Numbered from the stretch's first letter, positions 1 to 7,841 are shown. The stretch is 14,754 nt of DNA from Tubulinosema ratisbonensis (GCA_004000155.1 RCSS01000793.1:4333-19086); one strand, 5' to 3'. Numbers and translations: made by a program. Notes: generated from the letters alone by a model not told the origin.

Positions 1-2
1 CC

Positions 3-335
3 ATTCAAAATAAGCAATATAACATGGTAGTGATGTATGCAAGCCACGATGTTAAAAATCATACCTTTATAATCCCTTATGATGTTAATAATATGATATT
101 ACAAACTATGTACCTGAGCAGAATACTTTTACTTTCAATGATATATGACACAAAACAACATCCTGATAGTTTACCTGAGTTTAAATTATTTCTCTATGCA
201 ATACACCTAAAGGTACAATATTTTCATTCTAAACTATTACCTGAAATTTTAATAAAGATAAGTGATTCAGAAAAAGATTTTCTGAATGTTTCTAGTTCAA
301 ATTATGAATCATTGTACAGATATTTAACTAGCTAA
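3..335 (+). CDS. Unrecognised protein, 3' part only (5' cut by window edge)
   Basis: The reading frame is open from the left edge to the TAA at 333-335. The first in-frame ATG is at 24, but seven codons upstream of it are also open, so the real start is probably outside the window. The visible 110 or so residues have mixed composition with alternating hydrophobic and polar stretches that read as alpha-helical (around LYAIHLKVQYFHSKLLPEIL), unlike the K/N/F/I-only translations of the noncoding DNA. There is no signal peptide, zinc motif or transmembrane segment in this part. An AATAAA lies at 345-350, ten bases after the stop, and could serve 3' end formation. I do not recognise a family. That it is a real gene rests on length, composition and edge position, so confidence is moderate. 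Confidence 0.55.
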   Translation: MQNKQYNMVVMYASHDVKNHTFIIPYDVNNMILQTMYLSRILLLSMIYDTKQHPDSLPEFKLFLYAIHLKVQYFHSKLLPEILIKISDSEKDFLNVSSSNYESLYRYLTS

Positions 336-2353
336 AAATTTTTTAATAAATAAAAAATGGTATTTTTAAAATCATATTTTTAAATATTAAATTTATAAAA
401 CTTTTATGATATCAAAAATAATTTTATATTCATTTTAATGGTGCTAAAATGTTAAAATATTATGTTTTAAACACAGACTTTAAAATATAAATTATGCTGA
501 ATTTACTAAAAACATTTTAACTTAAAAAAATTTTTTTATAATTTTGTTGAACTATAACATTAAAATATTTATTTTATAAAATTTTATTAAATTATAATAA
601 GGTAAAAAATATTTAAGAGATAAAAGTTATGGTAATTTTTTTATTGCTAAAAAAATTTAATAGATCGAAGGATATAAGAAATATTTAGCAAATGATTTAA
701 TATGAAAACTTAAATTAAAATTGTATTCATAAGACAATCTTGATTTACAATAAACGTTGTATTTCATGTCATTATTAAATCTTGAAATATAATGTAATCT
801 TCTGTAAAAATTTACTTAATGATTTTTATGATTAAGTTTTGTTGTTAAATAAGTTGTATTGTCTGTTATTTTGATAGACACTTAACCATAAAAAATCAAG
901 CTATTCTTCATATTACATTAGAATTTAACTTTTATTCTTTCTATTTTATTAGAGGAAACACATATTTACAACTTTTCTGTGACATTATGACTAAGAGTGT
1001 CGGAGTCCTGGTAGTGTACTCGGCGCCTTGTAATAACCTTACCATAAATATTTTTACATAATGTTTTGTTTACTATTTTTTTTATTTATTTCTTTTGGCT
1101 GCATGATTTCTTAGGGGGTAATTAATTTTACTTAAAATTAATTATTCTTTATAGAAAATTTAGAACCGACAAACGGAGACAACCAAACACTTACAAGGCT
1201 TGCTTAAGAGGCTACAAAATAATATTTTATAGAGAAATTTCTAATAAATTAAATAAAATAGAAAGAATTTTTTTGTAATTAATATGATCATCAAGAAGTT
1301 TACAACTTGTAAATTAATCAACGAATTTATTTTATTAAACTCGAGATATTTAACAAAATTCTTTTGTCTATTTTTTCACTTTTTTATGTCCAATAAGATA
1401 CAATGCAATATTAAATAAGCAGATTACTCATTTCTTAAAAAATATCTTACTGTAAATTTGCAACTTTCTTAAGGTAAAAATATAAAAACTTATTAAAGTT
1501 ATTTTTAAAAGTCAATTATTTTTTTAAAATTCTATCATAAAAAGCAAATAAAATATTTTACATATTTTTTATTGCATAAGGATTGGAAATCTATACAGAG
1601 AAACATAATCATGTCATTATAACATATGTGCTTTACCTTTATATGGAATCTGTTTTAAATAGCTTTTAGATACTGCGAGCCTTTCACATGCTTATACAGC
1701 ATTTATAATTTAAGTCTGCCTTACATTCAATGCTTTGGATAAAGGATTATGCAAAATTAAACAAGTAAATTACCTCATTAAATAAATTTTCTAAACAAAA
1801 AATCAATGAATTTCTTCTTTAATTATTTTTTGCTATATTTTTACAAATATTTATTTAATGTGTATGTTTTGTCTTAAACAATTTTATAAATAAAAATTAA
1901 CTCTTTTATTTTTTAGATTTTCTGTTAAATAGAGTCAATCATTTAATATATTTACATTTTTAAAAGTATCAAATTAAGTTTACTTTATTTTTTCATAAAA
2001 AATGTTGTTTTATAAAATGAATAATAAAAATATTAAATCTTTTTACTTGAAAATTTTAAATTTTTTATGAAATTCTTTTTTAATTTATGTTTATGAAACA
2101 AATCTTTTAACTAATTTAAATATAAAAAAAATTCAAATTAAAACCTAGCTTATCTCTACGTAATTAAAAAACAACAATAAAATGTTTTTTAGATCTGATA
2201 AAGCTAATTTTTTTAATCAAAAGAGATTAACTTATAGTAAATAATTTAAATATTAAAATTCTAAGTAAAAAATTAAGATTTTTTATGATATTTAAAAAAT
2301 TTAATGTTTTTAAAATAAATTTAAACTTTAAATCAAAAATCAAAAATAATTTA
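336..2353. other. Long AT-rich intergenic stretch, no convincing gene
   Basis: About 2 kb of A/T homopolymer-rich sequence with stops in all frames. No tRNA B-box, rRNA segment or coding stretch of normal composition was seen. Two items stand out and are reported as findings: an island near 990-1030 that is more than half G+C, with a second milder one at about 1163-1215, and a string at 1582-1613 resembling the central part of U6 snRNA. The last part (2285-2353) is in frame with the downstream zinc-finger gene, but it looks like 5' leader rather than protein. Confidence 0.6.
987..1061 (+). other. GC-rich island with a 24-codon ORF, nature unknown
   Basis: Bases 991-1030 are over half G+C in a neighbourhood of about one fifth G+C. 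An ATG at 987 opens a 24-codon frame (beginning MTKSVGVLVVYSAP) ending in TAA at 1059-1061. The composition break suggests a constrained or recently arrived sequence: a fragment of an LTR or other mobile element, an RNA gene, or a decayed gene. The short ORF on its own is weak evidence of coding. Short imperfect self-complementarity (GAGT with ACTC, GACT with AGTC) is present, but I could not build a stable named RNA fold. Confidence 0.3.
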
Positions 2354-2650
2354 ATGAATAAAAAAGACACACACAAAACAATTTGTATCCCATTTTATAA
2401 AACAGGGTATTGTGGTTATGGTAAAGATTGTTTATATTTACATATAAGAGAAGATGACATGGATTTAAATTTAGAAAATGATTTATACGTAGAATTATGT
2501 GGTATATGTCAAAACAAATTAATTAATGGTGTAAAAACACAATGTAACCATTCATTTTGTTTAGAATGTTTTATAAATTCATACAAAAATAATCCTAAAT
2601 GTTTTATTTGTAAACTTAACACTTTTGGAAGACTTTTTCCAATAAATTAA
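2354..2650 (+). CDS. CCCH + RING zinc-finger protein, Cwc24/RNF113 family
   Basis: A 98-residue protein with two zinc modules. The CCCH finger is C11-x8-C20-x5-C26-x3-H30, inside the family-typical text YKTGYCGYGKDCLYLH. The C3HC4 RING is C49, C52, C64, H66, C69, C72, C83, C86, followed by the NTFGRLFP tail that matches the end of Cwc24/RNF113 RINGs. In fungi Cwc24 joins the activated spliceosome and shields the 5' splice site before the first catalytic step; human RNF113A is also an E3 ubiquitin ligase. That role is inferred here from family membership. Fungal members are over twice this length, so nearly everything outside the two domains is gone. The frame extends back to an ATG at 2285, but those 23 residues are only K/N/F/I/L/S/V/M with the composition of leader DNA, so I prefer the ATG at 2354. 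No ACCC motif precedes either start. AATAAA at 2641-2646 abuts the stop. Confidence 0.82.
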   Translation: MNKKDTHKTICIPFYKTGYCGYGKDCLYLHIREDDMDLNLENDLYVELCGICQNKLINGVKTQCNHSFCLECFINSYKNNPKCFICKLNTFGRLFPIN

Positions 2651-2776
2651 ATAATAAAATAAAATAAATATTTATTCAAATTTAATTAAATAATAAAATA
2701 TTTTATAAGAATAAAATTTTATATTTTATAAAGAATAATAAAGTAAAAATTATATGCAACATTAATTTATCAAGAT

Positions 2777-2816
2777 ATAAGATTGATAATTTTTTTAAAT
2801 TATCAATTTTTCTTAT
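2777..2816. repeat. Perfect 11-bp inverted repeat with extended stem
   Basis: ATTGATAATTT (2782-2792) is followed by TTTT and then its exact complement AAATTATCAAT (2797-2807). A further ATAAG (2777-2781) can pair with CTTAT (2812-2816) across a four-base bulge. It lies about 130 bases after the zinc-finger gene and about 170 bases before eL18. It could be a 3'-end or RNA-processing hairpin, or a remnant of a small foldback element. Function is unknown; AT richness makes moderate hairpins common, but this one is longer than most. Confidence 0.6.
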
Positions 2817-2976
2817 TTGTAAGATTATAAAACAAATTTATAAAAATAATGATATTTTTTTATAAATTTTTTTTGATTTAAAAGAAAATAAAATTAATTT
2901 AAATTTTTAATTATTTATTTTTATTAATTTAATAAAAAATATTTTATTTTAAAATTTTTTTGAAATTAAAAAGTTT

Positions 2977-2980
2977 ACCC
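2977..2980 (+). promoter_or_regulatory. ACCC start-proximal motif of eL18
   Basis: TTTACCC ends four bases before the eL18 ATG at 2985 (spacer TTAA). It is a rare C run in otherwise A/T flanking DNA and has the same position and spacing as in the eL19 and uS13 genes. CCC-like elements near start codons are a known microsporidian gene signal. Confidence 0.7.
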
Positions 2981-2984
2981 TTAA

Positions 2985-3515
2985 ATGGCACAATTAGAAA
3001 GAAAGAAAATAGTTAACAAAGGAAGAGTAAAATTTGTTAGCAGAAACATTTACAGACAGTCTTTGATAAATTTATTTACCAGAATTGCTAAACACTCTTC
3101 AAACCTGGATGTTCAAAGAATAGTTGCTCGTTTAAGAATGTCTAACAACTCTCGTCACCCTGTAGACTTAAAAAGACTTGCCTCTGAGCATGAAAAATCT
3201 GAAGGTAAAATACTTGTGGTTGTTTCTAAGGTATTAGATGATGAGACTCTTTTTTCTATCCCTAAAATGAAGGTGGTGTGTCTTGATATTTCTAAGACTG
3301 CAAAAGCTAAAATTGAGAAATTTGGAGGAGAGGTTTACACTTTAGACTGTCTTTTTGAGGTAAGCAGTGAACTTAAAGATATTTGTTTGGTAAAAGGAGA
3401 CATGACAGCAAGGAAGTGTTACAAATATTTTGGTGCTTGTGGTATTAAAGGATCTAAAACTTATCCTAAATCAGGCAATAAAGGAAAAAACAGAGAAAAA
3501 CGTATTTTTAAATAA
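2985..3515 (+). CDS. RPL18: 60S ribosomal protein eL18
   Basis: Component of the cytoplasmic large ribosomal subunit. The 176 residues align along the whole family: NIYRQSLINLFTRIAKHS near the N-terminus, the RHPVDLKRLA loop (about 57-66), the beta-sheet core KILVVVSKVLDDETLFSIPK (about 74-93), AKAKIEKFGGEVYTLD (about 106-121), then the basic tail FGACGIKGS...GKNREKRIFK. Fungal and human proteins are about 186-188 residues, so this copy is slightly trimmed. The N-terminus lacks the usual GID/H-rich opening. The start at 2985 is supported by ACCC four bases upstream. Codon use is visibly richer than in the spacer. An AATAAA at 3511-3516 overlaps the stop codon, and only 37 bp separate it from the convergent eL19 stop, so the two transcripts probably overlap at their 3' ends. 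Confidence 0.96.
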   Translation: MAQLERKKIVNKGRVKFVSRNIYRQSLINLFTRIAKHSSNLDVQRIVARLRMSNNSRHPVDLKRLASEHEKSEGKILVVVSKVLDDETLFSIPKMKVVCLDISKTAKAKIEKFGGEVYTLDCLFEVSSELKDICLVKGDMTARKCYKYFGACGIKGSKTYPKSGNKGKNREKRIFK

Positions 3516-3552
3516 ATTAGTTTAAAAAATAAATAATTTTTTAATTAAAAAT

Positions 3553-4053
3553 TTATTTTCTCATTTTTAATGCTGCAGCCTGAGAAGCTAATTCTTGGAT
3601 TCTTAATTTTTCTGCCTTCTTTTTCTCAATTGACTCATTCATAACCTTAACACTCTTAAATGCATTACCTTTAGCTTGTAAATAATAAGTACGATACTCC
3701 TCATTGGTTAACATTTTCTTATCTTTCAAGTCTTTTAACACACTTCTTTGTCCTCTAATTTTTTTCATCCAAATTTCTTTTTCTGGCATACGTGCATTCT
3801 TGGTACCTCTTACCTTACCAGGACCACAATGCCTTCCTTTAAGTTTAGCTTCTTTAAGCTTGTTGGCTCTGTACCTAGAATGAACTGCTACAGGCTTTTT
3901 TATTATTACACCGTCTTTGATAAGTTTTCTTACTTCTACTCTTGTGGCAGCACCAGCTAATCTAGTCAATTCCACAGGGTCTAACCAAACTCTGTTTTCT
4001 CCACAATCAAGGATATCTGCTGCTAAACGTCTATGGTGGATAAGTTTTGTCAT
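3553..4053 (-). CDS. RPL19: 60S ribosomal protein eL19
   Basis: Large-subunit protein that forms an intersubunit bridge through its long C-terminal helix. The 166 residues show the family order: HHRRLAADILDCGENRVWLDP at about 6-26, AATRVEVRKLIKDGVIIKKP at about 35-54, the rRNA-binding HSRYRANKLKEAKLKGRHCGPGK segment at about 58-80, GTKNARMPEKEIWMKKIRGQR at about 83-103, then a basic helical tail. Yeast and human proteins have 189 and 196 residues; the shortfall is in the C-terminal helix, which is truncated in many microsporidia. The ATG has ACCC four bases upstream (spacer TCAA). It is convergent with eL18 and divergent from the coiled-coil gene at 4177, sharing a 123-bp promoter region. No intron interrupts the frame. 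Confidence 0.97.
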   Translation of the reverse strand: MTKLIHHRRLAADILDCGENRVWLDPVELTRLAGAATRVEVRKLIKDGVIIKKPVAVHSRYRANKLKEAKLKGRHCGPGKVRGTKNARMPEKEIWMKKIRGQRSVLKDLKDKKMLTNEEYRTYYLQAKGNAFKSVKVMNESIEKKKAEKLRIQELASQAAALKMRK

Positions 4054-4057
4054 TTGA

Positions 4058-4061
4058 GGGT
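4058..4061 (-). promoter_or_regulatory. ACCC start-proximal motif of eL19
   Basis: On the minus strand the sequence reads TTTTACCCTCAAATG, with ACCC ending four bases before the eL19 start. The position and spacing match the motifs at eL18 and uS13, which supports both the start assignment and a shared expression signal. Confidence 0.7.
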
Positions 4062-4176
4062 AAAATTTTTTTATTTTTTTAAAATTAATTTTTAATTAAT
4101 TTAATTATTTTTTTGTTTCATTTTATTTATTGTTTCAATTTTAAATTTATATTTTTTTAATTTGGCATAAACAAAG

Positions 4177-4725
4177 ATGTTCATTGACAATGCAATAAAT
4201 AACGTTCAAGAAATAAACCAGAAACTAAAAAAATTGCACCATTTTGAACCATTACCAGAGCAAAAACAGAAGAGGATACCTTACTTTGCGTCCAATAAAC
4301 AGTACCACTCTCTGATAGAAATACTTTTACCTGAAGTACAACTTGTGGTTGAAGAGATAGAAGACTCACAGAAAGATTATTTTGTAAATGGTGACCCTAA
4401 AGAGATAATGGAAGAAAGAATAAATTCCATTGATCAAAGGTTATCAGAAATTCAAAAAAATAATTCTATCACAGAATTAAGAGAATCAATTGAAAAAGAA
4501 GAATTTTTACTTAAAATATCAGAATTAAAAGACAGTAATAAAGTTAATGAGCTCAGTTCAGAAGAAATTAAATCAATTTTACAGGAATTTAAACCAGTCA
4601 TTTGTGACGAAGATATTCAACAATTTGTTGATGATAAAATGTTAAATGGAATTAAATACTTTACTGATGAAAGAGTGAGTTTATTTGAGAGTATTTTAAA
4701 TTATCTTTCTAAAAGAAAAGATTAA
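4177..4725 (+). CDS. Unrecognised coiled-coil/helical protein, 182 aa
   Basis: A complete frame from the first ATG after an in-frame TAA at 4168 to TAA at 4723. The protein is acidic and charged, dominated by E, K, I, L and S, and predicted by eye to be mostly helical. An N-terminal helix runs about 1-20, then a proline-containing linker with EPLPEQKQKRIPYF, a helix at about 42-66, a probable coiled coil at about 74-136 with leucine/isoleucine heptad-like spacing, and a C-terminal helical part ending LNYLSKRKD. There is no signal peptide, transmembrane segment or metal motif. I cannot place it in a family; a subunit of a helical complex (kinetochore, tether or chaperone type) is possible but unproven. 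It shares a 123-bp divergent promoter with eL19 but lacks the ACCC motif; its leader reads GGCATAAACAAAG. It is convergent with the Sec8-like gene, 167 bp away. Confidence 0.85.
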   Translation: MFIDNAINNVQEINQKLKKLHHFEPLPEQKQKRIPYFASNKQYHSLIEILLPEVQLVVEEIEDSQKDYFVNGDPKEIMEERINSIDQRLSEIQKNNSITELRESIEKEEFLLKISELKDSNKVNELSSEEIKSILQEFKPVICDEDIQQFVDDKMLNGIKYFTDERVSLFESILNYLSKRKD

Positions 4726-4892
4726 ATTAATAAAGCATGAAAATAAGCCATCATGCAAAAATAAATAAAGTAAATTAAAAAAACATTTATAAAAATATAA
4801 TTTATTTTATTTATATTTAAAATAAAAGGTGTTTTTTTATCAAATACCAGAAAAAATAAAATAAATATTAATTTAAATTATAAAAACACATT

Positions 4893-6959
4893 TTATTGAA
4901 TCAATCGCTTTAAAAACCTTTCTTCTTCAATGCCTGATGGTTTATTTTCAATCAAAGAAGTAAAATAATCAATAGAAAAATACAATGAATCATTAGCTTT
5001 GGTTTTAAGCTCTGCTAAAACATCATCTAATAAAATTAATTGACTATTAAATTCTTTCAATTCTTCTACACTGTTAACATCCAAAATTTTTAACATGTTT
5101 TTGATATAAAAGTTAAGGTTANTAAATAAAAANTCACTTACCTGGTAAANATTTTCATATTTTANAAATAAATGTTTTAAATTTGTGATAAATTCTTGAA
5201 ATTTACTTCTGTTTTTGTAAAATGTGTTAAAATAAAACATAAATTCAAGTACGTATTCATTTTTGTAAGTTAAGATTATTAATTTGATTAAATCTGAGAA
5301 ACTTTGTTTACCTTCTATTATATCATTACTCTTTGTTTTGGTACTATCAGTCTCTACATCTGTAGATAAGGTGGTAGACATGTTAAGCTGAGTAATTTCT
5401 TCAATTTTGTTATCCTGTTTGATCTTTTCTAATTCATTTAATGTGTTAATTACACCTATAATATTCTTTATTCGATTTTTTGAAAGAAATTCAATATTCT
5501 CAAATTCATGTTTGATTATTTTGTCTGTGACACTGCCACTTGACAAAGAAACTCTTCCTTTAAAAATGTCATAAAAATAAATTGTCACTTTTCTTTTTAT
5601 CAATTCAAATATAAATTCTAAAAATTTTTTATCGTTCAGCTCTTTTCTGTAAAAAATGTCATTAAAATTTATTTTTTCGTAAAATTTGGAATACCCTGTG
5701 CAATAATCAACTTGAAATTCTCTTTTATCACTAAGAATAAAAATAATTTTTCTTTGTAATTTATGATTTTTATTTCTGAAATACTTTGATTTAACTTCTT
5801 TAACAACATATTTCTTTATTTCTTCATTTTTGAGAATGTCTATGTTATCATAAAAAATAAACAAATTTTCAGTAGAAGAATTAGAAAATAAATTATATCT
5901 TTCACTTTTTTCATTGTAATGAATGTATTTTTCTTCTGGAAAATATTCATTGTAATTAACTCTGTCAACAATGTCATTGATTTCAAAAACTAATTCATAA
6001 TCGTGGTCAGTGGCAGTAAAACAGAACAATTGTATTATTTTCTTACAATTATCGAATAAAAGTTTATTGAGCAGTGAAGTAAATCCATTTTTTATAATTT
6101 TTTTGTCACTTTCTATTTCCATCTCAAGAAATGTAAAGTTAGTTTTTTCATCATCAAAATTTAAGCAGTAAGAAATCAAAGCACTAATTCTTTGAAAAAA
6201 TAAATCTAAAAATTCTATTATTAACTTAATTGTTAATTCTGTTCTATCCTTAAAACTATCAATAATTTCATTAATTTCTCTTACCAATATTTTATTGAGA
6301 TTTTTTATAAGATTCTTATCCAAAAAATTAAGACCTCCTAAATTAATCAATGAGTCACACTGTTCTTTAAATTCACTTACATTTCCTTTAAGAAAAAATT
6401 CTATTTCTTCGTATAAAAGTGTAAAAACTTCATTTCTTTTATTTTTTAACTGTTTAAAATTAATATTTTTCAGTTTGTTAAAGTGGTACTCATTAAAAAT
6501 ACAAAAGGCATCCTTAAGCAAATTAGCTGCGTGTACATTATTTTTATTATAAATTGAATTTTCTATGTTTATCAATAAATCATTAAAATTTTGTATTTTT
6601 TTGTTGTATTCATCAAACCATAAAACTTCTTTTAATTCTTCTATTTTTAAATCTTTTTTGGTGTTAATTTTTAAAATATCATCACAAAAATAAATTTCTT
6701 TTTCTAACTCAGATAAATTATTCTGGTTCTTTTCATAAAAATTAGAGAATAAAAGCATAGAATCATTGAACAACTGATAATCCTTCTCAATGATCTGTTC
6801 CATAACCTTTTCTACCTTATAAAAAATGTTTCGGAAATTGTTGGCATCTTCAGAATCTTCTTTTTCTAATCTTTTTAAATATGGTAATGGATCAAAATCT
6901 GTGGTTAACAGGTCTTCCCAGTCCACTCTCAATTCTCTTATTACTGAGTTTATGTCCAT
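4893..6959 (-). CDS. Exocyst subunit Sec8 (EXOC4)-like protein
   Basis: A 688-residue, almost wholly helical protein. Residues 4-30 (SVIRELRVDWEDLLTTDFDP and onward) fit the Sec8 opening pattern of a tryptophan-bearing helix followed by D-F-[ND]-P and a leucine helix. Residues about 42-100 fit the Sec8 coiled-coil region (KVEKVMEQIIEKDYQLFNDS, then a long L/E helix). The LWFDEYNKKI segment near 113-122 fits the next conserved block. Sec8 is part of the octameric exocyst, which tethers secretory vesicles to the plasma membrane. Fungal and animal Sec8 are about 960-1065 residues, so this copy is much reduced. The later half is divergent and low in recognisable signal. Four N bases (5122, 5133, 5150, 5165) leave residues 599, 604, 609 and 613 undetermined without breaking the frame. 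The start at 6959 has no ACCC motif. It lies 56 bp downstream of uS13 on the same strand. Another CATCHR-type tether is the main alternative. Confidence 0.72.
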   Translation of the reverse strand: MDINSVIRELRVDWEDLLTTDFDPLPYLKRLEKEDSEDANNFRNIFYKVEKVMEQIIEKDYQLFNDSMLLFSNFYEKNQNNLSELEKEIYFCDDILKINTKKDLKIEELKEVLWFDEYNKKIQNFNDLLINIENSIYNKNNVHAANLLKDAFCIFNEYHFNKLKNINFKQLKNKRNEVFTLLYEEIEFFLKGNVSEFKEQCDSLINLGGLNFLDKNLIKNLNKILVREINEIIDSFKDRTELTIKLIIEFLDLFFQRISALISYCLNFDDEKTNFTFLEMEIESDKKIIKNGFTSLLNKLLFDNCKKIIQLFCFTATDHDYELVFEINDIVDRVNYNEYFPEEKYIHYNEKSERYNLFSNSSTENLFIFYDNIDILKNEEIKKYVVKEVKSKYFRNKNHKLQRKIIFILSDKREFQVDYCTGYSKFYEKINFNDIFYRKELNDKKFLEFIFELIKRKVTIYFYDIFKGRVSLSSGSVTDKIIKHEFENIEFLSKNRIKNIIGVINTLNELEKIKQDNKIEEITQLNMSTTLSTDVETDSTKTKSNDIIEGKQSFSDLIKLIILTYKNEYVLEFMFYFNTFYKNRSKFQEFITNLKHLFXKYENXYQVSXFLFXNLNFYIKNMLKILDVNSVEELKEFNSQLILLDDVLAELKTKANDSLYFSIDYFTSLIENKPSGIEEERFLKRLIQ

Positions 6960-7015
6960 AAAATAAAATATTTTCTTTAGAAAAATAAATATTTTTTAGC
7001 ATAAATTTTATTAAA

Positions 7016-7480
7016 TTATTTCTTTCTAGAAACACCAACTGTCTTTCCTCCTCTTCCATTACTCTTAGTCTTCTGTCCTCTCACTTTTAATCCATTCATA
7101 AGCCTATAAGCTCTCACCAATCCTATTTTCTTACCTTTCTCTAACTGTAATCTAAACACAGCATCAATCTGTGTACCTACCAAATGAGAAGTAGTGCCAT
7201 CCACAGGATCATTTCTTCTGTTAAACATCCAATCAGGTAAGTTTAATTTTTTAGGGTTGGCTATGCATTCAGTTAAAAGATCCAATTCTTCTTGGGAAAG
7301 TTCACCTGCTCTTTTGGATGGATCTATACCTGATCTTTTTACTATTGCATCTGAGATTCTTTTTCCCATTCCTCTTATTTGTGTCAAAGCAGCTGCTACT
7401 CTTCTGTTTCCATCAACGTTGGTGTTAAACATACGTATAATGTGTTGGATGCTTGTTGGTACGTTTTTTGGTTGTGCCAT
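7016..7480 (-). CDS. RPS18: 40S ribosomal protein uS13 (S18)
   Basis: Small-subunit head protein that contacts the P-site tRNA region and the large subunit. The 154 residues match the eukaryotic family throughout: IRMFNTNVDGNRRVAAALTQ and IRGMGKRISDAI (helix-two-turns-helix core, about 15-46), DPSKRAGELSQEELDLL (about 53-69), NPKKLNLPDWMFNRRNDPVDG (about 75-95), GLVRAYRLMNGLKVRGQKTK (about 119-138) and the C-terminal GGKTVGVSRKK. The usual length is about 152-156, so it is full size. The ATG is supported by ACCC four bases upstream (spacer ATAT). Two minus-strand genes, uS13 then Sec8-like, follow with a 56-bp gap. Confidence 0.97.
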   Translation of the reverse strand: MAQPKNVPTSIQHIIRMFNTNVDGNRRVAAALTQIRGMGKRISDAIVKRSGIDPSKRAGELSQEELDLLTECIANPKKLNLPDWMFNRRNDPVDGTTSHLVGTQIDAVFRLQLEKGKKIGLVRAYRLMNGLKVRGQKTKSNGRGGKTVGVSRKK

Positions 7481-7484
7481 ATAT

Positions 7485-7488
7485 GGGT
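7485..7488 (-). promoter_or_regulatory. ACCC start-proximal motif of uS13
   Basis: On the minus strand CACCCATATATGG places ACCC exactly four bases before the uS13 ATG, the same spacing as at eL18 and eL19. It is an isolated C run in A/T-rich leader DNA. Confidence 0.7.
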
Positions 7489-7841
7489 GAAAATATTTTT
7501 AAAAATTAAAAAAATAAAATAATTTTACTTTTTTTTATTAAAATATTAAACTAAAATAAAGAGATAGAAACTATTTTTACATAAAAAAACAATGTAGAAT
7601 TTAACTTTATAATAATAAAGAGATTTAAAATAATCAATAGAGAATTTAAATTAATAATTTGATTATTATTAATTTAGGTAATAATTTTTAAAATAATATA
7701 AAAAGACTTATAAAAATATTTAATTTAAATAAAATTAAATAATGTATTAATATAACCAGAAAGCAATTGTAAAAAATTAGTTATGTTTTTTAAAGCAAAA
7801 AATAAAAATTAATATTTAAATAATAATTTATATTTTAAAAA

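Larger units (their letters stand above)
2651..2984. other. AT-rich spacer with one strong stem-loop and the eL18 promoter
   Basis: A 334-bp spacer between two plus-strand genes. Apart from the inverted repeat at 2777-2816 and the ACCC motif at 2977-2980, it contains only A/T runs with several AATAAA-type strings just after the zinc-finger gene stop. No small gene was seen. Confidence 0.6.

Noticed and set aside
6295..6552. 85-codon plus-strand frame inside the Sec8-like gene
   Set aside because: Antisense shadow of a long, well-supported minus-strand frame, with no features of its own.
7479..7488. CCATATATGG palindrome at the uS13 start, a perfect CArG-box shape
   Set aside because: It arises from the ACCC motif, an ATAT spacer and the ATGG of the start codon itself, so a MADS-factor site is not needed to explain it.
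7194..7490. 98-codon plus-strand frame opposite uS13
   Set aside because: Antisense of a highly conserved ribosomal protein gene. The frames at 3748-3960 (opposite eL19), 4181-4369 (opposite the coiled-coil gene) and 11354-11542 (opposite the secreted orphan) are rejected for the same reason.
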